A DNA stretch of 64,000 bases from Pomacea canaliculata (taxonomy: Eukaryota > Mollusca > Gastropoda > Architaenioglossa > Ampullariidae): positions 9,955,217 to 10,019,216 of the forward strand of contig NC_037597.1 in NCBI RefSeq assembly GCF_003073045.1, read 5' to 3'. The translations under genes were made by a program, and so were the position numbers. Shown here piece after piece: positions 1-11,642 of this stretch. The notes beneath the pieces were generated by a model. The model saw only the letters and a list, made by a program, of their open reading frames with translations. It was not told where the DNA came from and searched no databases. Position 1 is the stretch's first letter. Each line of letters opens with the position of its first letter.

Positions 1-187
1 ATAAAGTTGGACTGACTGTGCATCATTGTCAGAGTCCTCGAGGGCACAGGTAGTAATCAGTAAATTTACTGTTCTTCCCAATGTATCATTTTAACGAATC
101 CTATATTGATATTATCGCTTTCATAAATAGGCAACATGCTCCAGAATTAATTGTGGCTCTCAGTTGTTGCGTGAGGAGAGTCATAAG

Positions 188-460
188 CCCTTAAGTACAC
201 AAACAAGCAAAGAGTCTGGCAGGCTTACTGAGATATTTTTGAATAACAGAATACAATGAAAATATATAGTCCGTTGTTGAATGACCTTTTTTCAGACCTG
301 GTAAGGGTTCGTTTTGTCGAAGCAAAGACATAATCGTATTTATTATTGATGCGCAGAAGTCTCCAACCACACTTACAAGGGCGATGCCTTTGTAGTCACT
401 GGTACACTCTCGATCGCCTTTGATACAAAAACAACAAATAAAGCTTCCTTCCACCTGCAC
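188..460 (-). mobile_element. Reverse-transcriptase fragment of a degenerate LINE
   Basis: An open frame on the minus strand reads like the central part of a non-LTR retrotransposon reverse transcriptase. It contains KGDRECTSDYKGIAL (usual form: D..NYRGISLL), then SIINTIMSLL, then GLKKGHSTTDYIFSL (usual form: GFRKGYSTTDNIFTL). It has no endonuclease domain and no catalytic FADD box, and it ends at a stop just after IQKYLSKPARLFACL. It is therefore a truncated, inactive copy. The family assignment rests on these motifs alone. The nested hAT insertion begins only 56 bp away. Confidence 0.7.
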
Positions 461-523
461 ACACGAACCAGGCCTCCCCAGGCAGAGACGAGGTCCACGA
501 CTGACTGCCGATGGTTCAGAGGG

Positions 524-2733
524 CAGGGCCGGCGTTAGGGGGTGGCAAATGGGGCGGCCGCCCCAGGCCCCGCTGTCAAAGGGGCCCCGCGCTTCAGCCC
601 CGAGGTAAGGTGACCAGACGCTTTTGACCTCGTGTCACACCTGCTCATAAAATGTCCGGGCGGGGACGCCCAATGTCCCGCTTTGTGGCAAGTCCATCAA
701 AGTCCCGCTTATCTTTAAAAATACCGTACACTGATTCGCATCCGCGCCTTTGGTTTTGGCTTTTGCCTTTTGACGGTGTCTTGTTGATCCCTATTTTTTT
801 TTTCCGTCGCTGTGCGGGCTCCGGTGTTTGACCCGTGACGACAATGACCTGCCGGCCGATATCTTATTGCACGCGCCGCTAGTACATCGCCGGTGGTCGT
901 TTGGTCGTCCCTCGTAGGTGTCAGCTTCTTTGGTTACAGTTGTCCGAGTTCCCCCACTTCCCAGTGGCAGGTGACTACACCCCAAACCTAGTGTATATGG
1001 AATGGACAACAGTCATGTCAGCCTGTTATTATTTTTTATCTTTTAACTTTGTATTGGAATGCTACAGAATGCCGATTTCTAACTCTGTTATACTTGATAT
1101 AATAAATTTTTTAGAAAAGTAAGCTAGGCTAAAGTTATAAAAAAAAAAAGAAAAGTGCATTTTACATTTTGGCAGACGATGCCGATCCAAAGGCATCCAC
1201 AGGCCACCCCGGGTATAGAGTTGTAGACTAATGTAGTTTGCTTGGTGATGGAGAGACGGGAAGAGAAAGTTTCACGGTGTCGTGAAGTAACTACAGGAAA
1301 CAAGTTCCTTTGACATCTCTCACTTCGGGCTTAGAGGTTGCAGTGCCAGTGGTGGGCCCCATCCTTTCCATTCACAGAGTGGCCATACATCAGTAACATA
1401 TCCACCTCTTTACTGTCAATTCCAACTTGCTTGCAGGTCGCCCAAGTGGCACATTAATCCAGCGACCTCAATGCACGAACGTTCTTCTAACGGTTCATGC
1501 CGATAAATTATTGTGTCCAGCGGCCCTCTGACACCTGACCCGCTACCCCGACTACCCCGCCTACCTTAGGTCTGGAAATTGTATACTGCAGACTGCTTGG
1601 GTGTTCCTTCTTCAGACCTTTCTTTAAGAGAAAAGAAAAAGACGGAAAACAATCCACTGACCAAGGCCGGGCCCCTTCACAACCGCGGGCCCGGGTACAC
1701 CAGATACCCTGCCATCTCATCAAGTCTACGTCAGCACGTTTCCCCTCACCTCTCTGCATTTCGTCCTCCCGCGTGTTTTCCGCTGCCCGGCATTTTATTC
1801 GCTTCCAGTAATCCTTTTCTGTGAGTACGGATCAGTGACTGAACTAATGTCGGGGACGATACGAACATCGCCAGTGAAAAGACAGTTAAAGGTGGAAACA
1901 TTGAAAAGACTTTTAATTGTGAGGTGCAACTTTGACAGGGAAAATTCACGAAATCCTTGTGAAAAAATTTATGACACAATCTTGCAATGACCGAAACTTT
2001 ACAAGGAGATTCACGGTCTATGAAGTAGGGTTTCGGAGTAACAGCCTCGCAAGATGACGAAGTACCATAATTTGTTACAGCGCCTCACCTGCACGTCCGC
2101 AAGGTTGGCTGAGCGGGAGGTAAGGTAGGAATATTTTAATTTAAATGTTAAATACCGGTTTTCTATTTGAAATGGAATACTGTAGTGGCGTGGACAGATC
2201 TGCCGTTGAAAGCATCACTACTCGGCAAAGTCAGAGGAAAGTCTCCCCCTCCCCACCCCCCCTATTTATCGGCGTTGTTTGTCAGTGACGTCACCATCAT
2301 CAGCACGCGTCCTGCTTTCGCCCCCGAAACGTCTGGTCACCTTACCCGAGGTCATCTTTATGACTTATTGCTACATGTAGCTGTGTTAAACATGTTGTGA
2401 CACAAACTGACCTTCAGAAAACACTTCTAATTAAGCAAATTATTGAACCCATGTCTTCACGTTAAACCCGACAATAATAACAAGCAGTTTATTAAGTTAT
2501 CATCACCATATTATTTTGCTTTAAGAAAAAACCGCTGCTGTCACAAACGGTTACGAACAATTAAAACACTAAATCCATGCGTTATTTCGCGAAATGGATC
2601 CAGCCTATCTAACTGTATATAGATCAGTGCTTCCGGCATCATATCAATAGGGATGTTGATACACGTACTCCATGACCCCGGCCCCGCGCGGATGGTCGGC
2701 CCCAGGCCCCGCGTGGTCCTAACGCCGCCTCTG
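524..2733. mobile_element. hAT element (outer), interrupted by a second hAT
   Basis: The element begins CAGGGCCGGCGTTAGG and ends in the complement of CAGAGGCGGCGTTAGG, which are matching terminal inverted repeats. It is flanked by a perfect 8-bp target duplication, TCAGAGGG, at 516-523 and 2734-2741. An 8-bp duplication with CAG-type termini is the signature of the hAT superfamily. Without the insert at 607-2344 and its second target copy, the element is about 460 bp, a GC-rich non-autonomous MITE. No transposase frame was recognised in it. Confidence 0.85.
607..2344. mobile_element. Second hAT element nested inside the first
   Basis: The left end reads AAGGTGACCAGACG and the right end is the complement of TAAGGTGACCAGACG. 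It is flanked by a perfect 8-bp duplication, CCCGAGGT, at 599-606 and 2345-2352. At about 1.74 kb it is too short for a full transposase gene with introns, and the open frames inside are short and unrecognised. It is probably a non-autonomous or internally deleted copy. Both of its target copies lie inside the outer element, so it inserted later. Confidence 0.85.
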
Positions 2734-2741
2734 TCAGAGGG

Positions 2742-5272
2742 ACATCGATACACAGCCATCTCAGCTTATTAATTACAGCCAGCATCCAGTACTTTGAAAC
2801 TCTTGATTACATTATGGGAAATATCTACAGGAGATCTCATCGCGACATTTTTAATGTGCCGAGACAGATCGCAAAGTTATTATTTGAGGCAGCACTAAGC
2901 AAAAGCAGGGACATTCAGCTAGCATCTGTACCCTGGACTGACGGTACCCGACTGAAGACACAACTCTCGTTTGTACCGAGTGCTATCACTCTCAGCCCAC
3001 ACAATCAATCATCAGAGATATATCATCTGAATTAGCAGAAAAATGCTAAGTAAAACTGACAAGCTTTTAAAACTGTATCTTACTGTCCCATCTAGAACGC
3101 ATTTTTGTCTTAAGACGAGTAAAAACATACCCGAGATGTACCATGACACACGTGTTTGAACTGCTTCGTTGTGCATGTGTTTAAAGAGAGGATTGATTAT
3201 CTAAATCTGGATAAAACTTTAATGTAGCTCATTAGCGGAAATCTAAGTAGTTTTAAGCACATTTACTTGCTAACCCTGAATGGTATTGAGATGATTACGG
3301 AGTTTATCTTATTCTGAATGTTACATTACCTATTGTGATTGCCGAGGGAGTTATTTTTCAATGGGTTTTGTTTCTTGTTTAGTGATGTTTTCTCTTTTAA
3401 CACAGAAAGCAGCATGTGTTGTGATGCTACCACCAGGTATATATATCCATGGCCGCACTCACGCACCCGCCGCCTCTTTCTCTGTTTTCGTAATGCGTGA
3501 GTACTAACACTGTTGTCAGTATGGAGTTTGTAAAGGTCGTACATCTTTCTAAGCCACTAATTCTTGTACACGATTTGGACATTCATCAGCTACAGACCAG
3601 ACCCTCCTTACAAGCCAGTGTGAAAAACCAAATATTTGGCTTCTGCCCTTTTGCAACCTACATTATGAATACGTCACCAGACCCACTCCCTTTATTATTA
3701 ATTCTCAATTATCGCTTATTTTCGGAAGCAGGGGAATTTATTTGTTATTGTCTTGACAGAAATTGTGTTAAAATATTGTATTTCTGACATTTTTTCCGAC
3801 CTGCCTTGATCATCACAAAAATAGCTCACCAGAGAAGATAGGATGATAGATAAAGCCATTTCTCACCTTATGTCTGGCAAATCAGTCAAGTAACATCTCT
3901 AACAGTCCTAACCGTCCATCGAGATGAAACTGCTGTTGTAAAGCTGTTGTTTGTCCTTACTCTTCGACACTGTTGAACTAATCTGACATTCTTCCTGTCA
4001 TCAACTGTCACTCGCATGTCCTGCTTACTATTTTCAAGCTAACCTTTAGTTTCTTTGTAAGTGGCATCCGGTTTTCTTTGAAACAAAGAGAGTCAACAGC
4101 GAGAAGGCAGGTGGCGGTCACAGGACCACATCCTCTTTGTAATGTAAACGTCGCTAGCCCTCGGGCTGACGATCTGTACTGGCAACAAACACACACACAG
4201 ATTGAAAACAAATTTCATATTGACATTTTCTCTACTTTAGAGAAAAAAGAACCTTTCAAGCATATTAAATTAGCAATAAAAGTAACTTATTGGTCTGCAA
4301 TGGCTGGAGGGGCACATAAGCGAACTTGATTTCTGTTCCAACTTTCCAGAAATCAAGCTTTCACTCGGTCCATGTGACCTGATTTCATGAATATAATTTC
4401 CAGTTCCTCTATTGCCTTCACCAGCTAAGATGTTGGGACGATTAGCCTATCGTCGTTTCCATTGCTGGATTAACTGTAGGGGCTCTTGGTGTTCCCTCTT
4501 GCTTTCCCTTAAACATTTGGCTGCTAAACTTACTCAGTCAGTTGATCCGTGTGTGATAGCAATCTCAGAGGCTTATTCTGAGAACACTTCTAAAGTTATC
4601 ATCGTCGACAGGCCAGCTGCAACACTGGGCGATAGAACCTGAGAGGCAAACCTGATTCGAAGGGTGGAAAAACTTGGTAGCTGTAGATGTTTTTTTCTGA
4701 GAATCGTGAAGCCATTTGTATACAGTTTTTGGTATCCATATTGAAAATAATCTTCGTATTTTCAAGAAATATGTTTGGGTTTTTTTCTCTCGTGAACCTG
4801 ATCTTTTAAAAATTGCTTCTAGTGTTTTTGGTGGGGTCGGCAGGGTCGCTAGTACCGGGGCAGACGACCTTTACGGGCCCCTTGTAATTGTAATCGTAAA
4901 TTATTTTCCCAATATATAATATGTTTACAATTTGATTGTCAATATCTACATTTCATTCAATATAGACTGCAAACATTACGACAAGTGCACTAGGATCTAC
5001 ATCACTACTTGAACATAGAGTTGTGTAGGCCTGAGTTGTTAGCAAATGACGAAAAACATCATCCTCATCAATCATCATGTTATGTCTATGTAACAAATAT
5101 TTGATATTCCAATGTGAACTTTTTTATAGTGTTATTCTTATTAGCGGCTTATTTCAGAAGAAATTTAGAGAGGAAATCTGGCTCAGGGTAGGCATTATAA
5201 ACAAGGCAGTATATATATATATGGCTTTCTCCAAGTCTGGCATAAAAAAAACTACATGCTCTTTGCCTTGTG
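2742..5272. other. Intergenic, nothing recognised
   Basis: The open frames here are short, low-complexity or AT-rich and show no domain. A GC-richer patch around 4830-4885 (CTAGTACCGGGGCAGACGACC) looks like a piece of a dispersed repeat, but no boundaries could be found. Confidence 0.5.
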
Positions 5273-5550
5273 AATAGATCTGTGTGTCAGCAGTATAGAT
5301 CTGTTTCTCATTAGTATAGATCTGTGTCAGCAGTATAGATCATTGTGTCAGCAGTCTAGATCTGCGTCAGTAGTATAGATCTGTGTGTCAGCAGTATAAA
5401 TCTGTGACAGCAGTATAGATCTGTTTCTCATTAGTATAGATCTGTGTCGGCAGTGTAAATTATTGTGTCAGCAGTATAGATCTGTGTCAGCAGTCTAGAT
5501 CTGTGTGTCAGCAGTATAGCAGTATAAGCTTAATGTAGTATAGATCTGTG
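5273..5550. repeat. Minisatellite of AGTATAGATCTGTGTCAGC-type units with higher-order structure
   Basis: This is a tandem array of units of about 18-24 bp built on CAGTATAGATCTGTGT, with variants CAGTCTAGATCTGCGT and CAGTATAGATCATTGT. A variant containing CTGTTTCTCATTAGTATAGA recurs at 5301 and 5421. That gives a 120-bp higher-order period of several diverged units, so blocks of units have been duplicated together. Confidence 0.85.
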
Positions 5551-6873
5551 CACTAAGCTTTCTGTTATTGTTGTGCCAGCGGTCATCAAAACAGTTTAAG
5601 GTACACATTGCTGATGGCCATGTAGGTCCGAGACAGAGTGGCAAACACCTGTCCCCGACAGCCACAGTAAAACTTACCGAACTGCTGTAGTTCCGGAAGT
5701 CAAACGAAAGTAGATTACATAACAATGGAGGCTGTAAGCACCTTGTCATTCTGTCAGTTCAGTCCAACTGGATCCTCTTTGGTTCAGTCTTCTCTTTTAT
5801 GATGCCAACGAACCAGTCCCCACATTTTTCGGAAACAAAACCAATCATTTAATAAAGACCGACAGCTTTCCATAGAATACCTAATTTTCCTTATAATTAT
5901 TTTTTGAAATTTTTTGCCCTGCAAGAAAAGTTTTTCCAATTTTTATTTATTTTCTGAATTAAGAGGACACAAAATATTTATGAGCGTTGAAATTTAAGAA
6001 TTACATTTTCCTCACCCCACACTCACCAGATTTTATTTGATCCATGCGCTTTGAGAAGTAAATGTCTTTTATTCATGCGTTTTATTCATTCATTATTGAT
6101 GCGTTTGTGCCACTGGTTAATGGTATCTGTTCTGAGAAATGAAAAAGGGAGTGAGCTTCAGACACACAAAGATGTTGTAAAGTTGCACAATACCTGTGAA
6201 CTAATCATGACAACCTCACGCCAGTTATGACAGCAAGTTGGTTCGTCAGCGTGACCAGTTCATCACACGAATGGCAATGACTCAGCCTTCACCACGATAG
6301 CCGTTCATGAGACATCTACAGCACTCATACTACCTTCCTCAGCATAGCCATTCATGAAAATGTTTGTTTATGTTTTGTTATTTTCTGTGTCTGCGTGTAT
6401 TTGGGTGCGAAAACAGGAAGAAACTGTGTGCCTGCGTAGTGTGTTGTGGGTATGTACTCTTGCTCAAAAGCAAAAAGCCGAACACATTTTAGCTACTGCT
6501 GAGTTCATCACCAGAAGCAGGGCTCCTAGGAATCAGGGCTGGTGCCAAGTAAAGACCTTTTAAGGACCTTTCATGTATTTGTAGGGACCTAAGTGGCAGT
6601 AACCAATGCTTCAGTTTTTCTCACGTACGGTCGGAAAGAGGTATTATTTAAGAATGAATCTTTGGTCTTTGCTCTGAAATATTACTATTCTAGTAATAAA
6701 TAATCAAGATAATTATTGATGCCTATCTGCCTTATTTAGACAACTTCGAAAGTCTCTTTAACGCGTTGATAATAAGCACTGTTAATGTTCCATGCTTCCT
6801 AGAAATGAAATTAATAATGATTGCAAGGCATCCTTTGCTGTAATACAAAAGCCAGTTCATCTCTCCCTCACAC
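5551..6873. other. Intergenic, nothing recognised
   Basis: AT-rich DNA with short frames on both strands. I see no exon-like segment, RNA gene or terminal repeat here. Confidence 0.5.
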
Positions 6874-7117
6874 TAGAGCCGGCGCTGGGGGTAAGGGAAG
6901 GAATGGGCGATGATGGGGGCCCCGTGCTAACAAGTGCACCGTGGGGATGAGACCGTAATTTGCTTGAAATGCGCCTCTCGTGCCGCGGTAGGTATACTAT
7001 TGTTATACATCTGATATGGTTATTTATTATTCGGAAGACATCCAGCACTTTTGATTGCCCTGCTACATATGTTGTGCCGACTTCCAAAGGCCCCGCATCC
7101 CCCTAGCGCCGGCTCTG
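6874..7117. mobile_element. Short hAT MITE, about 244 bp
   Basis: The left end TAGAGCCGGCGCTGGGGG and the right end (complement CAGAGCCGGCGCTAGGGGG) are inverted repeats. The flanks share CTCACAC at 67 to 73 of the 6800 block and again at 7118-7124. This fits an 8-bp hAT target duplication with one changed base. The ends resemble those of the outer element at 524-2733, so the two are probably relatives. There is no coding capacity. Confidence 0.75.
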
Positions 7118-7276
7118 CTCACACACACAGAATGAGAGAGAGAAAGGAAGAGACGCATGCACAGCACTAGAAGTTCAAGGCTCTGGTTCTAGAAATGCTC
7201 CTAATGCTAAACCAAATACGGAATAAGTCCAACAAGTCAGGCAAAACGGTCCATTTATTACTAATATTCCATGACT

Positions 7277-8025
7277 TCACATCATACATTTATGTAATGG
7301 TGCAGGTTTATTTAAAACTGAATGAGGCACAGCAATGAGCATTAGTAACACCTGAATTTCACACTTTTTAATTTCTTCCTCTAATCTAGCAAGGTCTGAC
7401 TGAATCTTTGTAATGTCCTTTTTCTTAACTTTGGCTAACAAACGCAGATTATTGGATCTTTCAATGAGTGAAAACCTTTTTTTGCTCTTGAACCTGGAAA
7501 CCATGTCTGTCAGCCAGTTCCAGCAGTTGGTGTTCTTTGTCACCGGTGGTCTTCAGCCTCTTTGTGACTATTGTCAGCTCATCTTCTAGTTTCTTTCTGT
7601 GAATCTGCTTCTCTTCTGTAATGTTCATACCTGTCATAGTCGCTAAAAGCTGATATCATCAGTGGTTTGCAGATGTCAACATTTTCCAGCCCTCCAACAC
7701 CGTGAATATGGTCAGGAATTACTCTGCATGCTTTTAGTGCAGTCTGGCTAAGATTATCGACTACGTACTGTTCTTCATCAAATAAAAGTACATACTTATG
7801 TATGTGGAGCACACTTATTTCCCTACACTTGAATTCTGATGCCATCTGGCTATCAGGAAACATGAGGCGGAATAGATCATCTGATTTTTCAGAAAATTTG
7901 AAGCTGTAGTGGAATTCATCTTCAGACTCCACAGGACCTCTGCTTTCAAACTCGCGCTGCTCATCACATAACCTATTCAAAGAATACATAAAGTTTTGAA
8001 TTATGTCTGAAGCATTCTGTCTCAA
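7277..8025 (-). pseudogene. Broken ORF with coiled-coil C-terminus, probably transposon-derived
   Basis: A 148-codon frame starts at 8025. It contains FRLMFPDSQMASEFKCRE, resembling a block found in zinc-finger/hAT-like repeat proteins of fish and invertebrates (recognised only by eye). Just before 7610 the frame shifts. The overlapping frame continues with KKLEDELTIVTKRLKTTGDK and a heptad-like coiled coil, which shifts again near 7465 into SDLARLEEEIKKCEIQ. At least two frameshifts separate segments that look like one ancestral protein. No introns are needed to read it, which favours a retrocopy or a transposon gene over a host gene. Function is unknown. Confidence 0.4.
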
Positions 8026-11000
8026 TAAAAGACAGGTTTCAAAATGTAATAGTTAATGACAAAATAGAAGGAAGCAAGGTTAAAAGCTTGAGCGAACTGA
8101 TTTAGCTTTGATGTTAAAATCGAACAAAATAATATGCACGTGCTGATAAAACAGAATAATAAACATACATCATACTTTTATACAAAATTAACGATGTATG
8201 ACATAAAATGAATCGTGATCAGATGGCAGAAGTTAATTTTCAGTCATCAGATACATTTTCTGAAGTGAAACAGTTTAGCGTAGATTCGTGATTACATAAC
8301 ACTGTAGTGCCTCAGGAATATAATATCGACTTTTTAAATAATTCATTGCTGTTACTGATCTTTAAACTATCGGATTTACATTAAAATAGGTTGGCTAAAA
8401 GTGCGGAAAATCCTGTCTTAATAAAACACGAAAGTTTATGCAGGTTTTAATTTAATGTTTTAGGCCTTAAATTTTTGCATTTGTGTTTATATGGTTTCGT
8501 AACAAAAATGTGATTTTCAAGTTAAAATACACATACCTCGGGAAAAAAACTTAAAATTCAGTACTGAGACAGATATGCTGTACGTGTAGCATGACGAGAG
8601 GAAAAAAAACACCCCGAAGACAAGAGAAGAAAAAAGCGAGATGCGAACAGGATTTTCCCCGTCATGCACCGCGTGGCCCTCAAAAAACAAGCATGGGAGC
8701 AAATGTGGAGCTGAATGCGCCGAGCCAATGATTCAAAGCTTGATGGCCGGCCTTAATGGATAGCCGTGGAATTGAAGCAGCTGTTGAGCTTTTCTTTTTC
8801 CCGTAGGTCTGCGATTTAATAAAAAAAAAATTATTAATCTGAAAACGCTTTTCTGTGGGTCCGCGTTTTTTCTCTCATGCAATATTTGATTTACTTCGGC
8901 ATGTGAAATGATTCTATATGTTCGCCCAGCGCCCAGCTGTGTATAGCTGAAGAATGGTGAATGTTGATAACTGGCAAGACGATTTGTTCGCGGACCGCTG
9001 ACAGATTGAGATGGACTACATTTAACGTGTTCATTAGCTCTGCGAGTCGCTGTTGATATTTATGATTTACAGTGCAACAGGACGAGACTACAAAGCCTTA
9101 TTGGCAAAATGTCATTTCTAATCAACGCATTATGGACGGGGTTATTTTTTTTCCACTCATCCCCCTGCTCACCACTACCCCCGTCACACATGTTAAAAAA
9201 AAATTGGTACGCGCTCGAAAGAAAACAGGTTTTATCTGTAAATCAGCTCATCAGCATTTACATCGTCGCAGTCATCGTCCAACATTGCTATTATCATCGA
9301 TCCCTAGAACATTCCCCACTGTAGCTATCCCTATACCATCTTCAACACCACGACTACAGTTTAAGGTCTTTTTGCGAGGATGGAAAATAGACTGTTTTCT
9401 AGCCATATACGATATTGTCGATCAATCACTTTACTAAGAAATCTTTTTTTTTTTTTTTTTTTGAGATAACTGATATTCAGTTTCTGCCACGAACTTGTAT
9501 TACTGGACTGCTGGAATAGATTTTTTTTTCCAGTTAACTACTAAAACGAGGCAGGTGTGCACAAAGCTTCCGGTTTAGTCACACGTTCATTGCTAGGGCT
9601 CGCCGAGACTAACAGCGGAGAACTTCGCATGAGCCTCAGCGTTGGTCTCGGCAGACAGCAATCCACTTATACACCTCCGAGGTTTCTACAGCTTTTGATT
9701 GCAATTGTTCTCTTTGAAGAAAATTGAGTTTGATTTTGTTTTGTCTCATAATTGCAACTAAGAGGAAGAAACCCCTTCACTTTTGATTAAAAAAGAAAAA
9801 AAGTAGGGTTAGTCTTTCCACGGACAAGTTCGTGGTCCTCAAATGTGTGATTGTCAAAATAACGAAAACATTCAAAAATATGTTCGTTCACTCCAATTAA
9901 ATCTGCCCGTTTGCCTTTCATACAATAGTGGACATATTAAGCCCATATGGATCAAACTTCTTATCATGTTTAAGTACTTTCCTAAATATAGAGACTTCAT
10001 AACGTTAGTAAATACATTACAAACACAGTTCGGTCAGTAATTAGTGCAATTTTCAACAGAATTCACCATATTTTCAACCCTTGAAAGCCTCCAAGTGTTG
10101 TTTCCAAAACCACAATCAGTTTGACAAAGCAATTAAACTTACCATGTCGGAATAGCAGATACAGCCGAGATGAAAAGATATAGTTTATGGCCATATCCAT
10201 TCATACGTACAATACCCTCAAGGGTGGCGGAGACTTTGTCCTCAGTACAAACTGAAGAGCGAAATTAAATATAATTGTACGCGATCTCTGTCCTGCAATG
10301 GGTGCTATTGATTTTTACGGAATACACCCAAACAAACAAATGCTATTTTCCTTTCATGTTTTGAATCATCATATCTGATAACAAGTACGAAAGAAATGTA
10401 CATTGTAGCGATTTCTTCTGGCGTCACCTTTTCTGCACTGAGATTTGTTCCCCGAGAACCAAGCGAAAAACAGCTCAATGGACTTCAAAGAAAATTGAAG
10501 ATCGATTCTGACTGGGGCTTGCTTCACATCTCTTCCGCTAATGTCAAGTTCTAGTCTTTTATTAAGCAGCAGTTGCAAACTACTTATACCTACTTGACCT
10601 AGAGCTGTTACAAAATAATAAAGTTGTTAACAGTATGCCAGTTACTGCATTTATCCAGACCACCTCCGCTTATGAAATATCCGATTGCAAAAAAGGCGAT
10701 TAGCATCTGTAGCCAAGGTGTGCCACTGAATCCCACTTTGCACGCGAAAACGCAATGCTACGTTACTCTCGTGTTATGCCGCCAGCTATGGTTGCTCGCT
10801 AGGCGGGAGATAAAAGTCAATTAAAATATCTTTATATGGCACGTAATAGTTTTAGCGACACATAATAAATTTCTGTTATAGCTTTGAAGCCATTTGACTG
10901 AGTGTATAAAATATTTATGAAATGTGAGAAACCGAAGCATCTGAGTTCAGCAGACGACGCAAAACTCTTATTCACCGACTGCCGAGTGTTTTTGCTTTAG

Positions 11001-11530
11001 TGGTGGTGGTGTCTGAGTTGTCTGTAACCAGGTAAAAAGATTCTAGAATATGTTATCTGGGCTAAAGTTCAGTAAGAGACTTAATGACAGCGATTGCAGA
11101 GAAAGAGTTGTAATAAATCACTCATTTGATATTTTAATAAAATCTTATAAGTTTTTCATAACCCCTTCACAATTTCTGGAAGAATTCTTTTAGCTCCCTT
11201 GCTGAAGCGCAGCTGCAATAACAGCCTCTTCCCTTCAGGTCTGTCCTACAAGGAAGCAAAGACACTGACTACAAACAATAGAAGGATCCAGGCTCATCCT
11301 CATTTCCATAGACACTAACATCTGGGCAACAACCACCAACCTGATCCAGACAAAAACCTTTTGAGGAACATTGAAGAACCCACTAAAATAAAATACGTTA
11401 GAAAAAATAACACAGAAAAACAGCTAATAAAAATCTAGAATATCTTTTAAAAAAATTCATTTTCTTTCATAAATATAACTTAGATAAATCTGAAAAGTCA
11501 GAAACAAAACCCATTGTGTCCACTGATATG
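8026..11530. other. Intergenic, nothing recognised
   Basis: Mostly AT-rich DNA with homopolymer runs. The longest frame (9072-9437, plus strand) has biased, low-complexity composition and no domain. The segment nearest 11530 lies just past the selenoprotein L poly(A) signal. Confidence 0.5.
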
Positions 11531-11536
11531 TTTATT
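11531..11536 (-). terminator. Poly(A) signal of selenoprotein L
   Basis: AATAAA on the minus strand, 16 nt beyond the 3' end of the SECIS stem. It would give a compact 3' UTR of roughly 120-140 nt that still contains the whole SECIS element. Confidence 0.65.
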
Positions 11537-11551
11537 TTGACACAACATGGT

Positions 11552-11627
11552 GAAAAAAGAAAAATATCCAACAGCAATCTCCATGCTTCCATGGTTTTGA
11601 CAGCTATTTTCATGAACATCTTTTCTC
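11552..11627 (-). promoter_or_regulatory. SECIS element, form II, of selenoprotein L
   Basis: Read on the minus strand, all parts of a eukaryotic SECIS are present. The lower stem GAGAAAAGA (11619-11627) pairs with UCUUUUUUC (11552-11560), 9 of 9 with one G-U. An internal loop follows. The non-Watson-Crick quartet is UGAA (in AUGAA, AUGA at 11610-11613) opposite GGAU (11566-11569), giving U-U, G-A, A-G and A-G. The upper helix AAUAGCUGUC pairs with GAUUGCUGUU, 9 of 10. Eleven nucleotides after AUGA come the unpaired AAAA and then the mini-hairpin CCAUG-GAAG-CAUGG, which makes it form II. It would bind SBP2 and recruit the selenocysteine machinery to recode the two UGA codons. It starts 15 nt after the stop codon. 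Confidence 0.88.
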
Positions 11628-11642
11628 ATTCAAAGGTTCCAG

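Noticed and set aside
9072-9437. 121-codon plus-strand frame
   Set aside because: Low-complexity Thr/Pro/Ser/His composition, no domain and no splice or promoter context.
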